Made by a program: the position numbers and the translations under genes. From Candidatus Leptovillus gracilis (lineage in GTDB: Bacteria; Chloroflexota; Anaerolineae; Promineifilales; Promineifilaceae), in the NCBI GenBank assembly GCA_016716065.1, contig JADJXA010000017.1, positions 1-64,000 of the forward strand: a DNA stretch of 64,000 nucleotides, in the 5' to 3' direction. The notes beneath the pieces are model-generated. The model had not been told where the DNA came from and made no database searches. It saw nothing but the letters and a program-made list of their open reading frames with translations. Positions 24,423-31,516 of the stretch are shown here, piece by piece; position 1 is the first letter of the stretch, and each line of letters starts with the position of its first letter.

Positions 24423-24593
24423 GATTCTCCTTAAGTGAAATTTGTGTTACTCGATTGCCAAGAAAGATGTGAATCCATAGAGCCAGGAGTCACCGCAGGG
24501 GAACAGCCAATTTTGCAAAAATTGGCTGTTGACTACTGGATTGGATTCATATCCTTGAGCAATTGTTGAGTAACCAAATCACGAAGGAGAATC
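24423..24593 (-). ncRNA. Structured leader RNA burying the ssb ribosome site, copy 1
   Basis: On the minus strand, GATTCTCCTT at the 5' end pairs perfectly with AAGGAGAATC, the Shine-Dalgarno of ssb. Further stems are GTTACTC/GAGTAAC, GCAAT/ATTGC, GAATCC/GGATTC, CCAGtAGTC/GACTcCTGG and a terminal AACAGCCAATTTT hairpin. A 10-nt one-sided bulge, CCCCTGCGGT, is constant. The second copy at 25338 keeps the core unchanged but replaces the outer stems by other sequences that still pair. It could be a riboswitch, a protein-bound translational operator or a thermosensor; a MITE-like repeat is less likely. Confidence 0.7.
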
Positions 24594-24882
24594 TTGTTTC
24601 AGGAGAAAAATCACAATTGGTAACGGGGGTTTGGGCAGGAACCAGGTCAATGACCACGCAGCAGGGCGCTGGGGGTAGCAGTCGGCGCGGCGAACGAAAA
24701 CAACGGTTCGGGTTTATGTGGTAGCGCATTGGCGGCGGGGCAAACATCGAAGGCCAGTTGGGGTCAAGGCCGGGATCGCACCTGGCAGGCGGGAGACGCA
24801 GCGGCATGGGGCGCAGCCGAGTTTCGGGGCAAGCCGAAGAAGAGCGGCCGAAGGCCGCTTTTCTTCGGGCTTGAGTGCCTTT
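24594..24882. other. Gene-free region with hairpins
   Basis: I see no convincing gene on either strand. It contains, at 24808-24870, a segment shared with 25732-25790 (GCAGCCGAGTTTCGGGGCAA, then a hairpin). In this copy the hairpin is AGCGGCC-GAA-GGCCGCT; in the other it is ACCGGCC-GAA-GGCCGGT, a two-base compensatory change. It may be the 5' part of the transcript carrying the leader RNA. Confidence 0.5.
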
Positions 24883-24975
24883 GCACGCGGTTGGCCGTCT
24901 TCGGCCAACTCTGACGGCATTGGGGACAGACAGCGGCGGTCGAGCGGTCCTCCGCCCGACCGGGGCTGCGCGTGC
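24883..24975. repeat. Cloverleaf-like structured repeat, copy B
   Basis: The closing arms are GCACGCG/CGCGTGC, different from copies A and C but still pairing. The first hairpin is TTGGCCG/CGGCCAA with a TCTT loop, again changed on both sides relative to copy A. The linker and second hairpin are nearly identical to copy A. A GGCCGG-TCTT-CCGGCC hairpin follows at 24976-24991. Confidence 0.8.
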
Positions 24976-25006
24976 GGCCGGTCTTCCGGCCAGGTTTGCC
25001 GAAGGC

Positions 25007-25034
25007 AAAAAATAAGCCTCTTTCGAGGCTTATT
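25007..25034 (-). terminator. Rho-independent terminator overlapping the stop of the 39-residue gene
   Basis: AATAAGCCTC/GAGGCTTATT hairpin with a TTTC loop; T-run on the minus strand. The stop codon at 25030-25032 lies in its first arm. Confidence 0.85.
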
Positions 25035-25149
25035 TGCTTTCGAGTGTGAAGGGGATGCCCTTGCGGAAGAGGAAGTTGAGGATGATGTCGCGGGCGGCGG
25101 GGCTGGTTACGATGTAGGTGCGAATAGAGCAGGTGATGGTGTAGGTCAT
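25030..25149 (-). CDS. Tiny phage protein, 39 residues
   Basis: Start at 25149 with AAGGAGAAAACA just upstream. It has a strand-rich N-terminus (YTITCSIRTYIVTS) followed by a short helix and a basic end. The good ribosome site, tight spacing (10 bases) behind the QLSLF gene and terminator at its stop support it as real. Function unknown. Confidence 0.55.
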   Translation of the reverse strand: MTYTITCSIRTYIVTSPAARDIILNFLFRKGIPFTLESK

Positions 25150-25159
25150 TGTTTTCTCC

Positions 25160-25333
25160 TTAAAATAAACTGAGTTGTACGGTTTTGGGTTCTGCCTTTT
25201 CGACGAGCGGCTGGGCTTGCGATTTCTCCAGAAGTTTGGCTTCCCGTTCGAGCCGGGCGCTGTTTTCGTTGCGTCGTTGAATTTCAACCCGTTCCCGTAG
25301 TGTCAAAGTGCGATAAGTGTTTTTGTAGGCCAT
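25160..25333 (-). CDS. Small phage protein with C-terminal clamp-binding-like motif QLSLF
   Basis: 57 residues from the ATG at 25333; AGGAGAAC lies five bases upstream and is part of the leader RNA stem. The centre has LTLRERVEIQRR, shared with the protein at 29838-30122 (LSLRERVEIQRR). The last five residues are QLSLF, the consensus for peptides that dock on the bacterial sliding clamp DnaN. The rest is helical and charged. A role in drawing the clamp to phage DNA, or in blocking it, is inferred from this peptide. Confidence 0.65.
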   Translation of the reverse strand: MAYKNTYRTLTLRERVEIQRRNENSARLEREAKLLEKSQAQPLVEKAEPKTVQLSLF

Positions 25334-25337
25334 TTTT

Positions 25338-25511
25338 GTTCTCCTGTAGTTGTGTTTGTCCTGCTTGATTGCCAAGAAAGATTTGAATCTAGAGCCAGGA
25401 GTCACCGCAGGGGAACAGCCAATTTTGCAAAAATTGGCTGTTGACTACTGGATCGGATTCATATCCTTGAGCAATCGTTAAGCAGGAAACAAACACACAC
25501 GGAAGGAGAAC
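25338..25511 (-). ncRNA. Structured leader RNA burying a ribosome site, copy 2
   Basis: The 5' GTTCTCCT pairs with the Shine-Dalgarno AGGAGAAC of the QLSLF gene. The second stem is CCTGCTT/AAGCAGG, replacing GTTACTC/GAGTAAC of copy 1 at every position needed to keep pairing. The core, including the CCCCTGCGGT bulge and terminal hairpin, is identical to copy 1. Distance from stem to start codon is also the same within a few bases. Confidence 0.7.
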
Positions 25512-25926
25512 TTGGCCTAACAAAAACATAGCAACTTTGACGCGGAGGAACGTGGTTGGAAAAATTCAACAGCAACGGTGCGCCTGGCGAGTGGGAAGCC
25601 CTGGAGAAATCGCCCAGCCTGCCTCGTCGGGCAGAACCCTGTACAACGAGGTTTATGGAGAAAACAACTTCACCATCGCCTATTCGCAGCCGTAACCAGC
25701 AGGCCGCTGACATCACCGGACGTGCCGCAGGGCGCAGCCGAGTTTCGGGGCAAGCCGAAGAAGACCGGCCGAAGGCCGGTCTTCCGGCCAGGTTTGCCGG
25801 AGGTCTTAGGGGGGTTGCGGGGGGAACGTCCGCGTGAGGGGGTGATGGAGGGTGTGCCCGAAGCGGCATGGGGATGGGGCCACATGCTGCATCGAGCGCA
25901 CCCGAAGTCAGGGGGAGACTTCCCCC
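25512..25926. other. Gene-free region with hairpins upstream of leader copy 2
   Basis: No convincing gene is seen. It carries the second copy of the GCAGCCGAGTTTCGGGG segment (25732-25790), then GGCCGG-TCTT-CCGGCC, and a rearranged piece of the material that follows cloverleaf copy B (GGCCAGGTTTGCCG). The layout therefore mirrors 24594-25010 but lacks the full cloverleaf. Confidence 0.45.
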
Positions 25927-26148
25927 TTAGACGGCGACATGAGTTGTACAGTCAGCATCATGAAGCATAGATACCAGGCGGCTTACTTTGTGTTCAAGAT
26001 ATGGGTCATCAGTGTCCAGGTCGAGGGCTACGTATTTTTCCCAGCTATCTAAGACTGGCATATACACGTCTTCGATTACACCATTTTCGATGATGATGTA
26101 GATTGCGGTAAGTTCTGGTTCGTTTTCTTGAGTGATGTTCTTTGGCAT
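25927..26148 (-). CDS. Small acidic phage protein
   Basis: 73 residues with AAGGAATCTCA before the ATG at 26148. Acidic, with strands in the first half (LTAIYIIIENGVIEDVYMPV) and a helix at the end. It follows the 96-residue gene by 12 bases, suggesting one transcript. No known family. Confidence 0.55.
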   Translation of the reverse strand: MPKNITQENEPELTAIYIIIENGVIEDVYMPVLDSWEKYVALDLDTDDPYLEHKVSRLVSMLHDADCTTHVAV

Positions 26149-26160
26149 TGAGATTCCTTG

Positions 26161-26451
26161 TTAGTGATTAGCAAACATGAGTTTAGCGGGCGCTGTCTTG
26201 GCTTTTAATGCGGCGTGGTAACGGCAAAAGAGTTCTTCTTCCACGATTTCTGTGTCAGGAGCTTCTAAAACCTTACTTATTTCTAAATATCGCCAGTCCA
26301 GGATCAAGCTATCGGGGTTGGCGATGCCGTTTTGTGTCAGGAGGGCAGAGATTTCATCTTCCAGTTCTCCTGTATCGCCACCTTCGATGTTCATGGCGAT
26401 TTCGACTTTTATGATGATGTGCTTTTGTTTGGGTGTGGTTGGTTTGTGCAT
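26161..26451 (-). CDS. Small acidic phage protein
   Basis: 96 residues from the ATG at 26451, chosen because GGAGG lies eight bases upstream. The N-terminus is polar and basic. A strand (HIIIKVEIAMNIEG) follows, then an acidic helical region and a closing helix. No motif is recognised. The gene starts right after the terminator of the second ssb. Confidence 0.5.
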   Translation of the reverse strand: MHKPTTPKQKHIIIKVEIAMNIEGGDTGELEDEISALLTQNGIANPDSLILDWRYLEISKVLEAPDTEIVEEELFCRYHAALKAKTAPAKLMFANH

Positions 26452-26464
26452 GAATGTTTCCTCC

Positions 26465-26500
26465 AAAAAAAGAGGCTAAGGCGTAAGCCTTAGCCTCTTT
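26465..26500 (-). terminator. Rho-independent terminator of the second ssb gene
   Basis: AGAGGCTAAGGC/GCCTTAGCCTCT with a GTAA loop; seven T follow on the minus strand. It lies just after the ssb stop and overlaps the leader of the next gene. Confidence 0.88.
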
Positions 26501-26511
26501 GTGGTTAGTGT

Positions 26512-26925
26512 TTAGAAGGGAATTTGGTCGTCTTCCGGTTGATTTTCGGGAGAAACGTGGTTGTCGCGTCCATTTCCGTTGCTAGTGGACAGATAGCGGA
26601 CATCATTGGCGCGGATTTCAAACGATGCGCCGGCCGTTCCATCTTGGCGGCTCCAGATGCGCGGGCCACCAGTGTTCGGGTCAGGGGTCAGTGTGCCCTC
26701 GACGAGAACTTTGCTGCCTTTTGCGAGATACTGATTGGCGTTTTCCGCCTGCTTGTTCCAGACGCTGACTTTGAACCAGGTTGTTTCATCAACGGATTTG
26801 CCTGCGCGGTCGGTGTATTTGCGACTGGTCGCAACATTGAGGCTGGTCACGGCCGTGCCGTCCGGCAGGTAGCGCATTTCGGGATCGCGTCCTAAGTTGC
26901 CGACGATGGTGATTTTCTGATACAT
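26512..26925 (-). CDS. ssb: Single-stranded DNA-binding protein with canonical tail
   Basis: 137 residues. The OB-fold is complete: KITIVGNLGRDPEMRYLPDG, then VTSLNVATSR, TTWFKVSVWNKQAE and VLVEGTL. The linker is short and polar and the C-terminus ends in DDQIPF, the docking tip that recruits partner enzymes. It binds ssDNA in replication and repair. Cloverleaf copy C and TAGTGGC element 8 lie upstream, and there is a terminator after the stop. It is only distantly similar to the tail-less SSB at 24101. Confidence 0.93.
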   Translation of the reverse strand: MYQKITIVGNLGRDPEMRYLPDGTAVTSLNVATSRKYTDRAGKSVDETTWFKVSVWNKQAENANQYLAKGSKVLVEGTLTPDPNTGGPRIWSRQDGTAGASFEIRANDVRYLSTSNGNGRDNHVSPENQPEDDQIPF

Positions 26926-27053
26926 GGGATTTGTCTCCTTGCAAATGTGTGATTGGGAATTAAAGAGTTTGTTTGGGTTGGGCTGTTAAGCCCGTTTTTC
27001 TTTCGTTTCGGTCGGGCTGTTAAGCCCGCTCTTTGCTTTTTTCTTCGCTCTTC

Positions 27054-27147
27054 GCGCACGGTTGGCGGTCTTTCCGCCAACTCTGACGGCATTGGGGACA
27101 GACAGCGGTGGTCGAGCGGTCTTCCGCCCGACCGGGGCTGCGTGCGC
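27054..27147. repeat. Cloverleaf-like structured repeat, copy C
   Basis: Closing arms GCGCACG/CGTGCGC as in copy A. Its second hairpin has a TCTT loop where A and B have TCCT, and one pair is changed to a wobble. Two hairpins with GTTA loops (GGGCT/AGCCC, about 26980-27030) and one with GGGCC/GGCCC (27147-27168) flank it. It fills most of the gap between the polymerase-like gene and ssb. Confidence 0.8.
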
Positions 27148-27212
27148 CGGGCCGAGTCTTCGAGGCCCGCCCTACCCTGCTGACTACTTTACAAAAACCA
27201 GTGTAATAAAAA

Positions 27213-27252
27213 TAGTGGCGGGTGCAGCGCGGTCGCTGCTGCACCCGCCACC
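27213..27252. repeat. TAGTGGC/GCCACCA inverted repeat element 8
   Basis: TAGTGGCGGGTGCAGC and GCTGCACCCGCCACCA form 15 of 16 pairs with a six-base loop. It lies seven bases after the stop of the polymerase-like gene and could also act as its transcript end. Confidence 0.75.
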
Positions 27253-27258
27253 ACAAGA

Positions 27259-29718
27259 TTACGCTTGGCACAAAACGGTGTACAGATTGCCGTCTTTGGC
27301 CTGCGCCTGGCTGATTGTCCACCGTGATTCAGCCATGACGCGGATTTCCTGACCGGTCTGGATGTAGGCCAGCGTGTGGCCAGATGGCCCACGAGCGACA
27401 ATCCGGCCGTCGTCTGTGATTTCGGTAGAGATGGTTAAGCCGACGAAGTCGGCGGTTCGTTCGGCAACCAGTTTTTTGGCTTGAGTGCGGATGTCTTTGG
27501 GGACATCGCTCATGGTTGCGTATAGCCCGTCCCTTACTTTGAGCCAGTTGAACCAGACGCCGTTAAGTTGCACCGGGACGCCGGTGGGCTTTTGGTCGAA
27601 GTGCAGCAGCGTTCCGGCGCTGCCGAGCCAAATTGGTTCACCGATTATGCCGATGTGTCGCAGCGCATTCAGGAACAGCCGGGCTAGTCCCGGCCGGCGC
27701 GGGCCGGCCGCGCCACCTGGTACTTTGGGATCGGGCTGCCAGAGCAGCGCGTCGCTGAGGCTGCGATTGTAGACATGGGCGGCTGCGCCCAGCAATGTCT
27801 CGACCTGGTTGTTCTTCACAACGTGGTCAAGCGCGGCATTGTTTGCCGCGTCCAGGCCGCTGCTTCGCAGCGCGTGCTGATACAGTGCGACGAGCGTCTG
27901 GCCTTCGGTTTGCCAGGCTGTGCCATGTTTGAAGATGTCTAGGGGCGGCGTGGCTTCTCCGGCCAGGTTGTTCAGTTCCAGCATGAAGATGTCAATGCGT
28001 GACTCAGCCTGGCGCATGAGGCTACTGAACCAGTGATTAGGGTTTATCTGCACTGCCTTCATGGTATCTGCGTCAAGTGCTGGTTCAATGCGTGGGCTTA
28101 GTTCTGCCGGCAGTGCGGCGTATTGGTCGGCGGCAATGTCTCGCATTGCCAGGCGGATCCAGTCAGCCACGGGACGTAAGTCCACCGGGGCTTTGACTGA
28201 ACCATCAATCACGTCTTCCAGGCGTGCTGGTAGTTCTAGCGGCACGTCGCCGTAGGTGGCTTTGAGTACCATCAGCGCATTGCAGTACGCGCCGAGCATC
28301 CCCCCATTCGTGAGTGCGTTGCTGATCGCCGGTTCCATTGCGGCGATGCTGTACTGTTCGGCATGGAATTGCGGAAACGGGATCAGCTCTCCATAGGTGT
28401 AATTCAGCGTGTCGATCCGCGCAGGCAGCTTGCGGCTGTCCATGTGCGGCCATGTAACGGTTGTGCTGCTGATTTGCCAGGGTATCGTGTAGCAATTATC
28501 TGTCGGCTGGAAAAGGACGTACTCTCCTAACTGGTTCGGGCTGCGCCAGGCCAGCACCCGTTTGCTGCCATCGTAGTCGGTGAATTGATGAATCCAGAGC
28601 GCGTCATCGCCATCTGCCCCACCCAGCACCTGTACTATGTGATTGTTCCAGTCGGTTTGGTTGACCCAGGCCGTTGCGGTCTGAGCGTCAATCTCGATGT
28701 GGCCTTCGGGCACATCGCGCTGACCGACGCTGGCCGGGAAAATGTAGAAGCGACCACCAGGAATGGGAAAGCGGAAGTTTTCTCTGCCATGATTGAGGCG
28801 GCGTAGGAATTGCCGCCCCATTGCTTTGACGGTGGCCGGAAACCACATCAGTTTCCCCCCACTGGCGATGTACTCGCCAATGTACCATTTCTGCAATTGC
28901 GCGAGCTGCTCATCGGATTGGATGTTTTCGATGCGACTGAGCAGTACGTCAAGTTGGCCGGTTTTGATGCGGTCTAGGAAGAGTTCGGCTTCCTGTGCCA
29001 GCCAGACGAGCAATTTTTCGACGGAAAAGAATGGAAAGAGATTGATCAGGCTTTGCACGTCCAGGCGCATGTGGTCGTGGCTGTGAACCGGCTGTAAGCC
29101 GATGAACACACGGCCGTCGAGCGCCAATTCGCGCTTGGTTGCGCCGGCAGGAATAAGAAAGTCAACGGCCAGGTCGTCCACGACCAGCGCGTGACCTTTC
29201 TCTTGCCCATCTGCGTGGATGATGGTGATCTCCCAGCGTTGGCAAGTTTCGATCTCGCGCAAATGGCTGGCAATCTGGTGTTCAGGTTGTCCGGCATGGG
29301 TGGCGCTGTAGCGCCGTGCCATGCCGTCCAGGTAAGTGCGGCTGATCAGGGCGCAGCCATCCCATTCAGCATTGGAGATGTCGGTGGCGAAATCAATAGA
29401 GACCTGATTGCAACGGCGAAATTCGTAGAAGCGATACGGCCGCATGATGCGGCTGATCCGTTTGCTGAGTACAAACGGACCTTTGCGAGCCACGTCCAGC
29501 TTGAGGCCCATAGCATAAAGAAATTGCTCAGTATTTGTTCCGAGGATGTGCAGGTCGCTGACCTTGTCGCCTTTTACCCAGCGCAACGTTTGATTTGCGG
29601 GTGCTGGCACAGCGTCTAGCGGATAGGTGTAAATGACCCAATCGGGAAATTGGGTCAGGAACGGGTATTCCATCCCGCCCAGGTCGTCAGCCGGTGTAAT
29701 TTTGGTTATACTGTGCAT
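27259..29718 (-). CDS. Candidate single-chain two-barrel RNA polymerase (YonO/QDE-1-like)
   Basis: 819 residues; AAGGAA precedes the ATG at 29718. Four motifs appear in the order and spacing of double-psi beta-barrel polymerases. EWDGCALIS at 118-126 resembles the DGxGxIS of cellular RNA-dependent polymerases. KGHALVV at 174-180 resembles the catalytic-barrel Lys-Gly motif. RFPIP at 316-320 resembles the Arg-x-Pro element. GGADGDDALWI at 366-376 resembles the metal-binding DxDGD, with Gly in place of the first Asp. YonO-type phage enzymes transcribe phage genes. If right, this phage carries its own polymerase; the Gly change could also mean a dead copy. No other family fits better by eye. Confidence 0.5.
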   Translation of the reverse strand: MHSITKITPADDLGGMEYPFLTQFPDWVIYTYPLDAVPAPANQTLRWVKGDKVSDLHILGTNTEQFLYAMGLKLDVARKGPFVLSKRISRIMRPYRFYEFRRCNQVSIDFATDISNAEWDGCALISRTYLDGMARRYSATHAGQPEHQIASHLREIETCQRWEITIIHADGQEKGHALVVDDLAVDFLIPAGATKRELALDGRVFIGLQPVHSHDHMRLDVQSLINLFPFFSVEKLLVWLAQEAELFLDRIKTGQLDVLLSRIENIQSDEQLAQLQKWYIGEYIASGGKLMWFPATVKAMGRQFLRRLNHGRENFRFPIPGGRFYIFPASVGQRDVPEGHIEIDAQTATAWVNQTDWNNHIVQVLGGADGDDALWIHQFTDYDGSKRVLAWRSPNQLGEYVLFQPTDNCYTIPWQISSTTVTWPHMDSRKLPARIDTLNYTYGELIPFPQFHAEQYSIAAMEPAISNALTNGGMLGAYCNALMVLKATYGDVPLELPARLEDVIDGSVKAPVDLRPVADWIRLAMRDIAADQYAALPAELSPRIEPALDADTMKAVQINPNHWFSSLMRQAESRIDIFMLELNNLAGEATPPLDIFKHGTAWQTEGQTLVALYQHALRSSGLDAANNAALDHVVKNNQVETLLGAAAHVYNRSLSDALLWQPDPKVPGGAAGPRRPGLARLFLNALRHIGIIGEPIWLGSAGTLLHFDQKPTGVPVQLNGVWFNWLKVRDGLYATMSDVPKDIRTQAKKLVAERTADFVGLTISTEITDDGRIVARGPSGHTLAYIQTGQEIRVMAESRWTISQAQAKDGNLYTVLCQA

Positions 29719-29837
29719 GAGGTTTATTCCTTTTGGGGAATCTGGCTAAGTTTCCAAGCGGAGCCAGGTTCCCCGTTTTGTTTTCCGGTCAGTAAATCGG
29801 TAAGTTACGGCCGTTAGGCCGTCAAATTAATTCCTCT

Positions 29838-30122
29838 CTAAAAAAGACGAAGTTGTTTAGGCTGTTCGGCTTCCTTCCGAGCCTTCTCCAGCATTTTCAA
29901 GCCCTTCGAGGCTGTTTTATTGCTGCCATACCGGGCTTGGTGCTTTGCTGCTTCTTCGCGTCGTTGAATTTCGACACGTTCGCGCAGAGACAATGGTTTG
30001 TAATGGCTACGCAGTGTTTCGTATGTGATATTGTTCTGCGGTGGGATAGGTTTCATTTGTGCAAGCTCTTGCATCTCGTCGTATTCAGTTGTAAAGGCGT
30101 CGTAATCTGTTAAAATGTTCAT
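29838..30122 (-). CDS. Small phage protein with C-terminal clamp-binding-like motif QLRLF
   Basis: 94 residues; GAGGATAAC precedes the ATG at 30122. The N-terminal third is acidic and unlike its relative. LSLRERVEIQRREEAAKHQ (about residues 44-62) matches the QLSLF protein at 25160. After a Lys-rich helix it ends in QLRLF, close to the DnaN clamp consensus QL(S/D)LF. Upstream of the polymerase-like gene and probably early. A replisome-targeting role is inferred from the peptide. Confidence 0.65.
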   Translation of the reverse strand: MNILTDYDAFTTEYDEMQELAQMKPIPPQNNITYETLRSHYKPLSLRERVEIQRREEAAKHQARYGSNKTASKGLKMLEKARKEAEQPKQLRLF

Positions 30123-30187
30123 GTTATCCTCATAGATGACGTTAGGCCGGTCAGTGACTCGTAATCTACTGACCGGCCGCTTTGTTG

Positions 30188-30361
30188 TTAGAATGGTATT
30201 TCTGATTCCCCGACTTCGTACTCAATCCCGATTCGAGGTTCGTAAAAGAAAAATTGCTCATCAATCTCGTTTTGAAGGCGTTCTGCCTCTTCAAGCGTTT
30301 CGGCTTCGGCATACGGTTCTTCGTCGTACTCACTGACCATGACGTAAATAATGTATTTCAT
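30188..30361 (-). CDS. Small acidic phage protein with SSB-tail-like ending
   Basis: 57 residues from the ATG at 30361, with AGAGGAGCATCAA upstream; longer in-frame readings run through hairpins and are less likely. It has a short strand (YIIYVMVSEYD), an acidic helix (ETLEEAERLQNEIDEQ) and a C-terminus GESEIPF that resembles the acidic-IPF tip of SSB. It might compete for SSB partners. It is the last gene before the long hairpin region. Confidence 0.55.
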   Translation of the reverse strand: MKYIIYVMVSEYDEEPYAEAETLEEAERLQNEIDEQFFFYEPRIGIEYEVGESEIPF

Positions 30362-31516
30362 TTGATGCTCCTCTTTGTTTTTTTCTTTGGTTAACTGTGT
30401 GGGCGATACGAGTTGTACCCCCCTGTCGTTACCTATGGGAACACATCGTCGAAACCGCCGGACACGGCCGCCCGGTCCTCCGGCTGCCGTGTTCCGTGCG
30501 AGCGATGCAGCGACTTGCCCCCGTTGGCCTGACCCCCGGTCCTCCGGGGGCAGTAAAGCCAACGGGGGCAAAGGACGCAGCACAACTCGTTTTTTCCGAG
30601 TCTTCGAGGAAAAAATGAGTTTGCAAAGCGTCCGGCAAGCCAGAGTAATTTTTTTCAAACTGCCGAAAGTTCCTCTTTCGGCAAGGCTTGGAAAAAATTA
30701 TGTAGCGATGTGTTACCATTAAGGTGACAGGGGGAAGTCGGGGAAGATGCTCTTTTTTGCGATGTTGCCCGCCCCGCGCCCGGTCCTCCGGGCAGGCGGT
30801 AGGCGTAAAGGCAACATCGTAAAAAATAGCAAGAAGGGGCGGGGCTTCGGCCGCCCCTTCTTTTCAATTAAAAAGCCGCCGCAGCGCCGCATCGGCGCTC
30901 AAGGCGGGTTCTGTCCGGGCGCGGGAAGCCGTCGCACTCGCGGTGTTCGAACTTTAGCGGGCTGCGGTCTTCCGCAGCGGGCTAAAGTTCGAGCGCGAGG
31001 CCGACGGCTGACCCCAGCCCGGCAGAACAGCGATAAATCGGCGTATGCCGCCTGACCGCAGCGTCTTCGCTGCGGTCAGCCCGGGTTTATCTTGTAGAGC
31101 TTTTGACGTGGTTAGCCCTTGTTTGTGTTGTGCGTAGGTTTGGGGATTTTCGAGGGGAAGTGATCTTTCAGCCACCGCGCCAGGGCAAGGCGCATAAAAA
31201 GAAGCCGCTCGATGCGGCTTGTTTTATAAGTTGCTGGTCAGAAACCACTTCAGGACAAAAAAAGGCCCAGCTAAATTGCTGGGCCTTTTCAGGGGGGGAG
31301 AACGTGTCAGTTGAAGCCAGGGAGAGGAAGTGTCTCAGGTAAGCATGGTGCGCATTATAATTTGTCCCTGCGTTTTTGAATAGTGGCGAGTTTGTTGATC
31401 AGGCGCAATTATTTCGCCACTACTGTCGTTTCACCAATCATCTAGATGTCTTATATTCCGGTGGTAGATAATTTTAAGCTTGAGTTTGTTGCCCATAAAA
31501 GCCAGGCCGACTTATA
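30362..31516. other. 1.15-kb gene-free region made of nested hairpins
   Basis: No credible gene is seen on either strand. Repeated architecture: an outer stem, an uneven inner loop, and an inner hairpin with a TCCT or TCTT loop. Examples are GCCCCCGTTGGC/GCCAACGGGGGC around CCCCCGG-TCCT-CCGGGGG (about 30517-30572), CAACTCGTTTTTTCC paired with GGAAAAAATGAGTTTG, GATGTTGCC/GGCAACATC around GCCCGG-TCCT-CCGGGC, and CTGCGG-TCTT-CCGCAG near 30962. Terminator-like hairpins are at 31196-31226 and 31257-31289. It may be a long regulatory RNA or a replication or recombination region. Confidence 0.5.
31381..31422. repeat. TAGTGGC/GCCACTA inverted repeat element 9
   Basis: TAGTGGCG and CGCCACTA frame an AT-richer core than the other elements. 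It is the last copy before the plus-strand HTH gene and marks the right-hand limit of this repeat family in the window. Confidence 0.75.

Noticed and set aside
24423..25511. Leader elements as CRISPR repeats or group I intron pieces
   Set aside because: Only two copies, far apart, no spacer pattern and no intron core; pairing to the ribosome sites explains them better.
30362..31090. TCCT loops read on the other strand (AGGA) as CsrA-binding hairpins, that is a phage CsrA sponge
   Set aside because: About half the loops are TCTT (AAGA on the other strand), which lack GGA; no csrA gene is in view. The idea is weaker than a general structured-RNA role.
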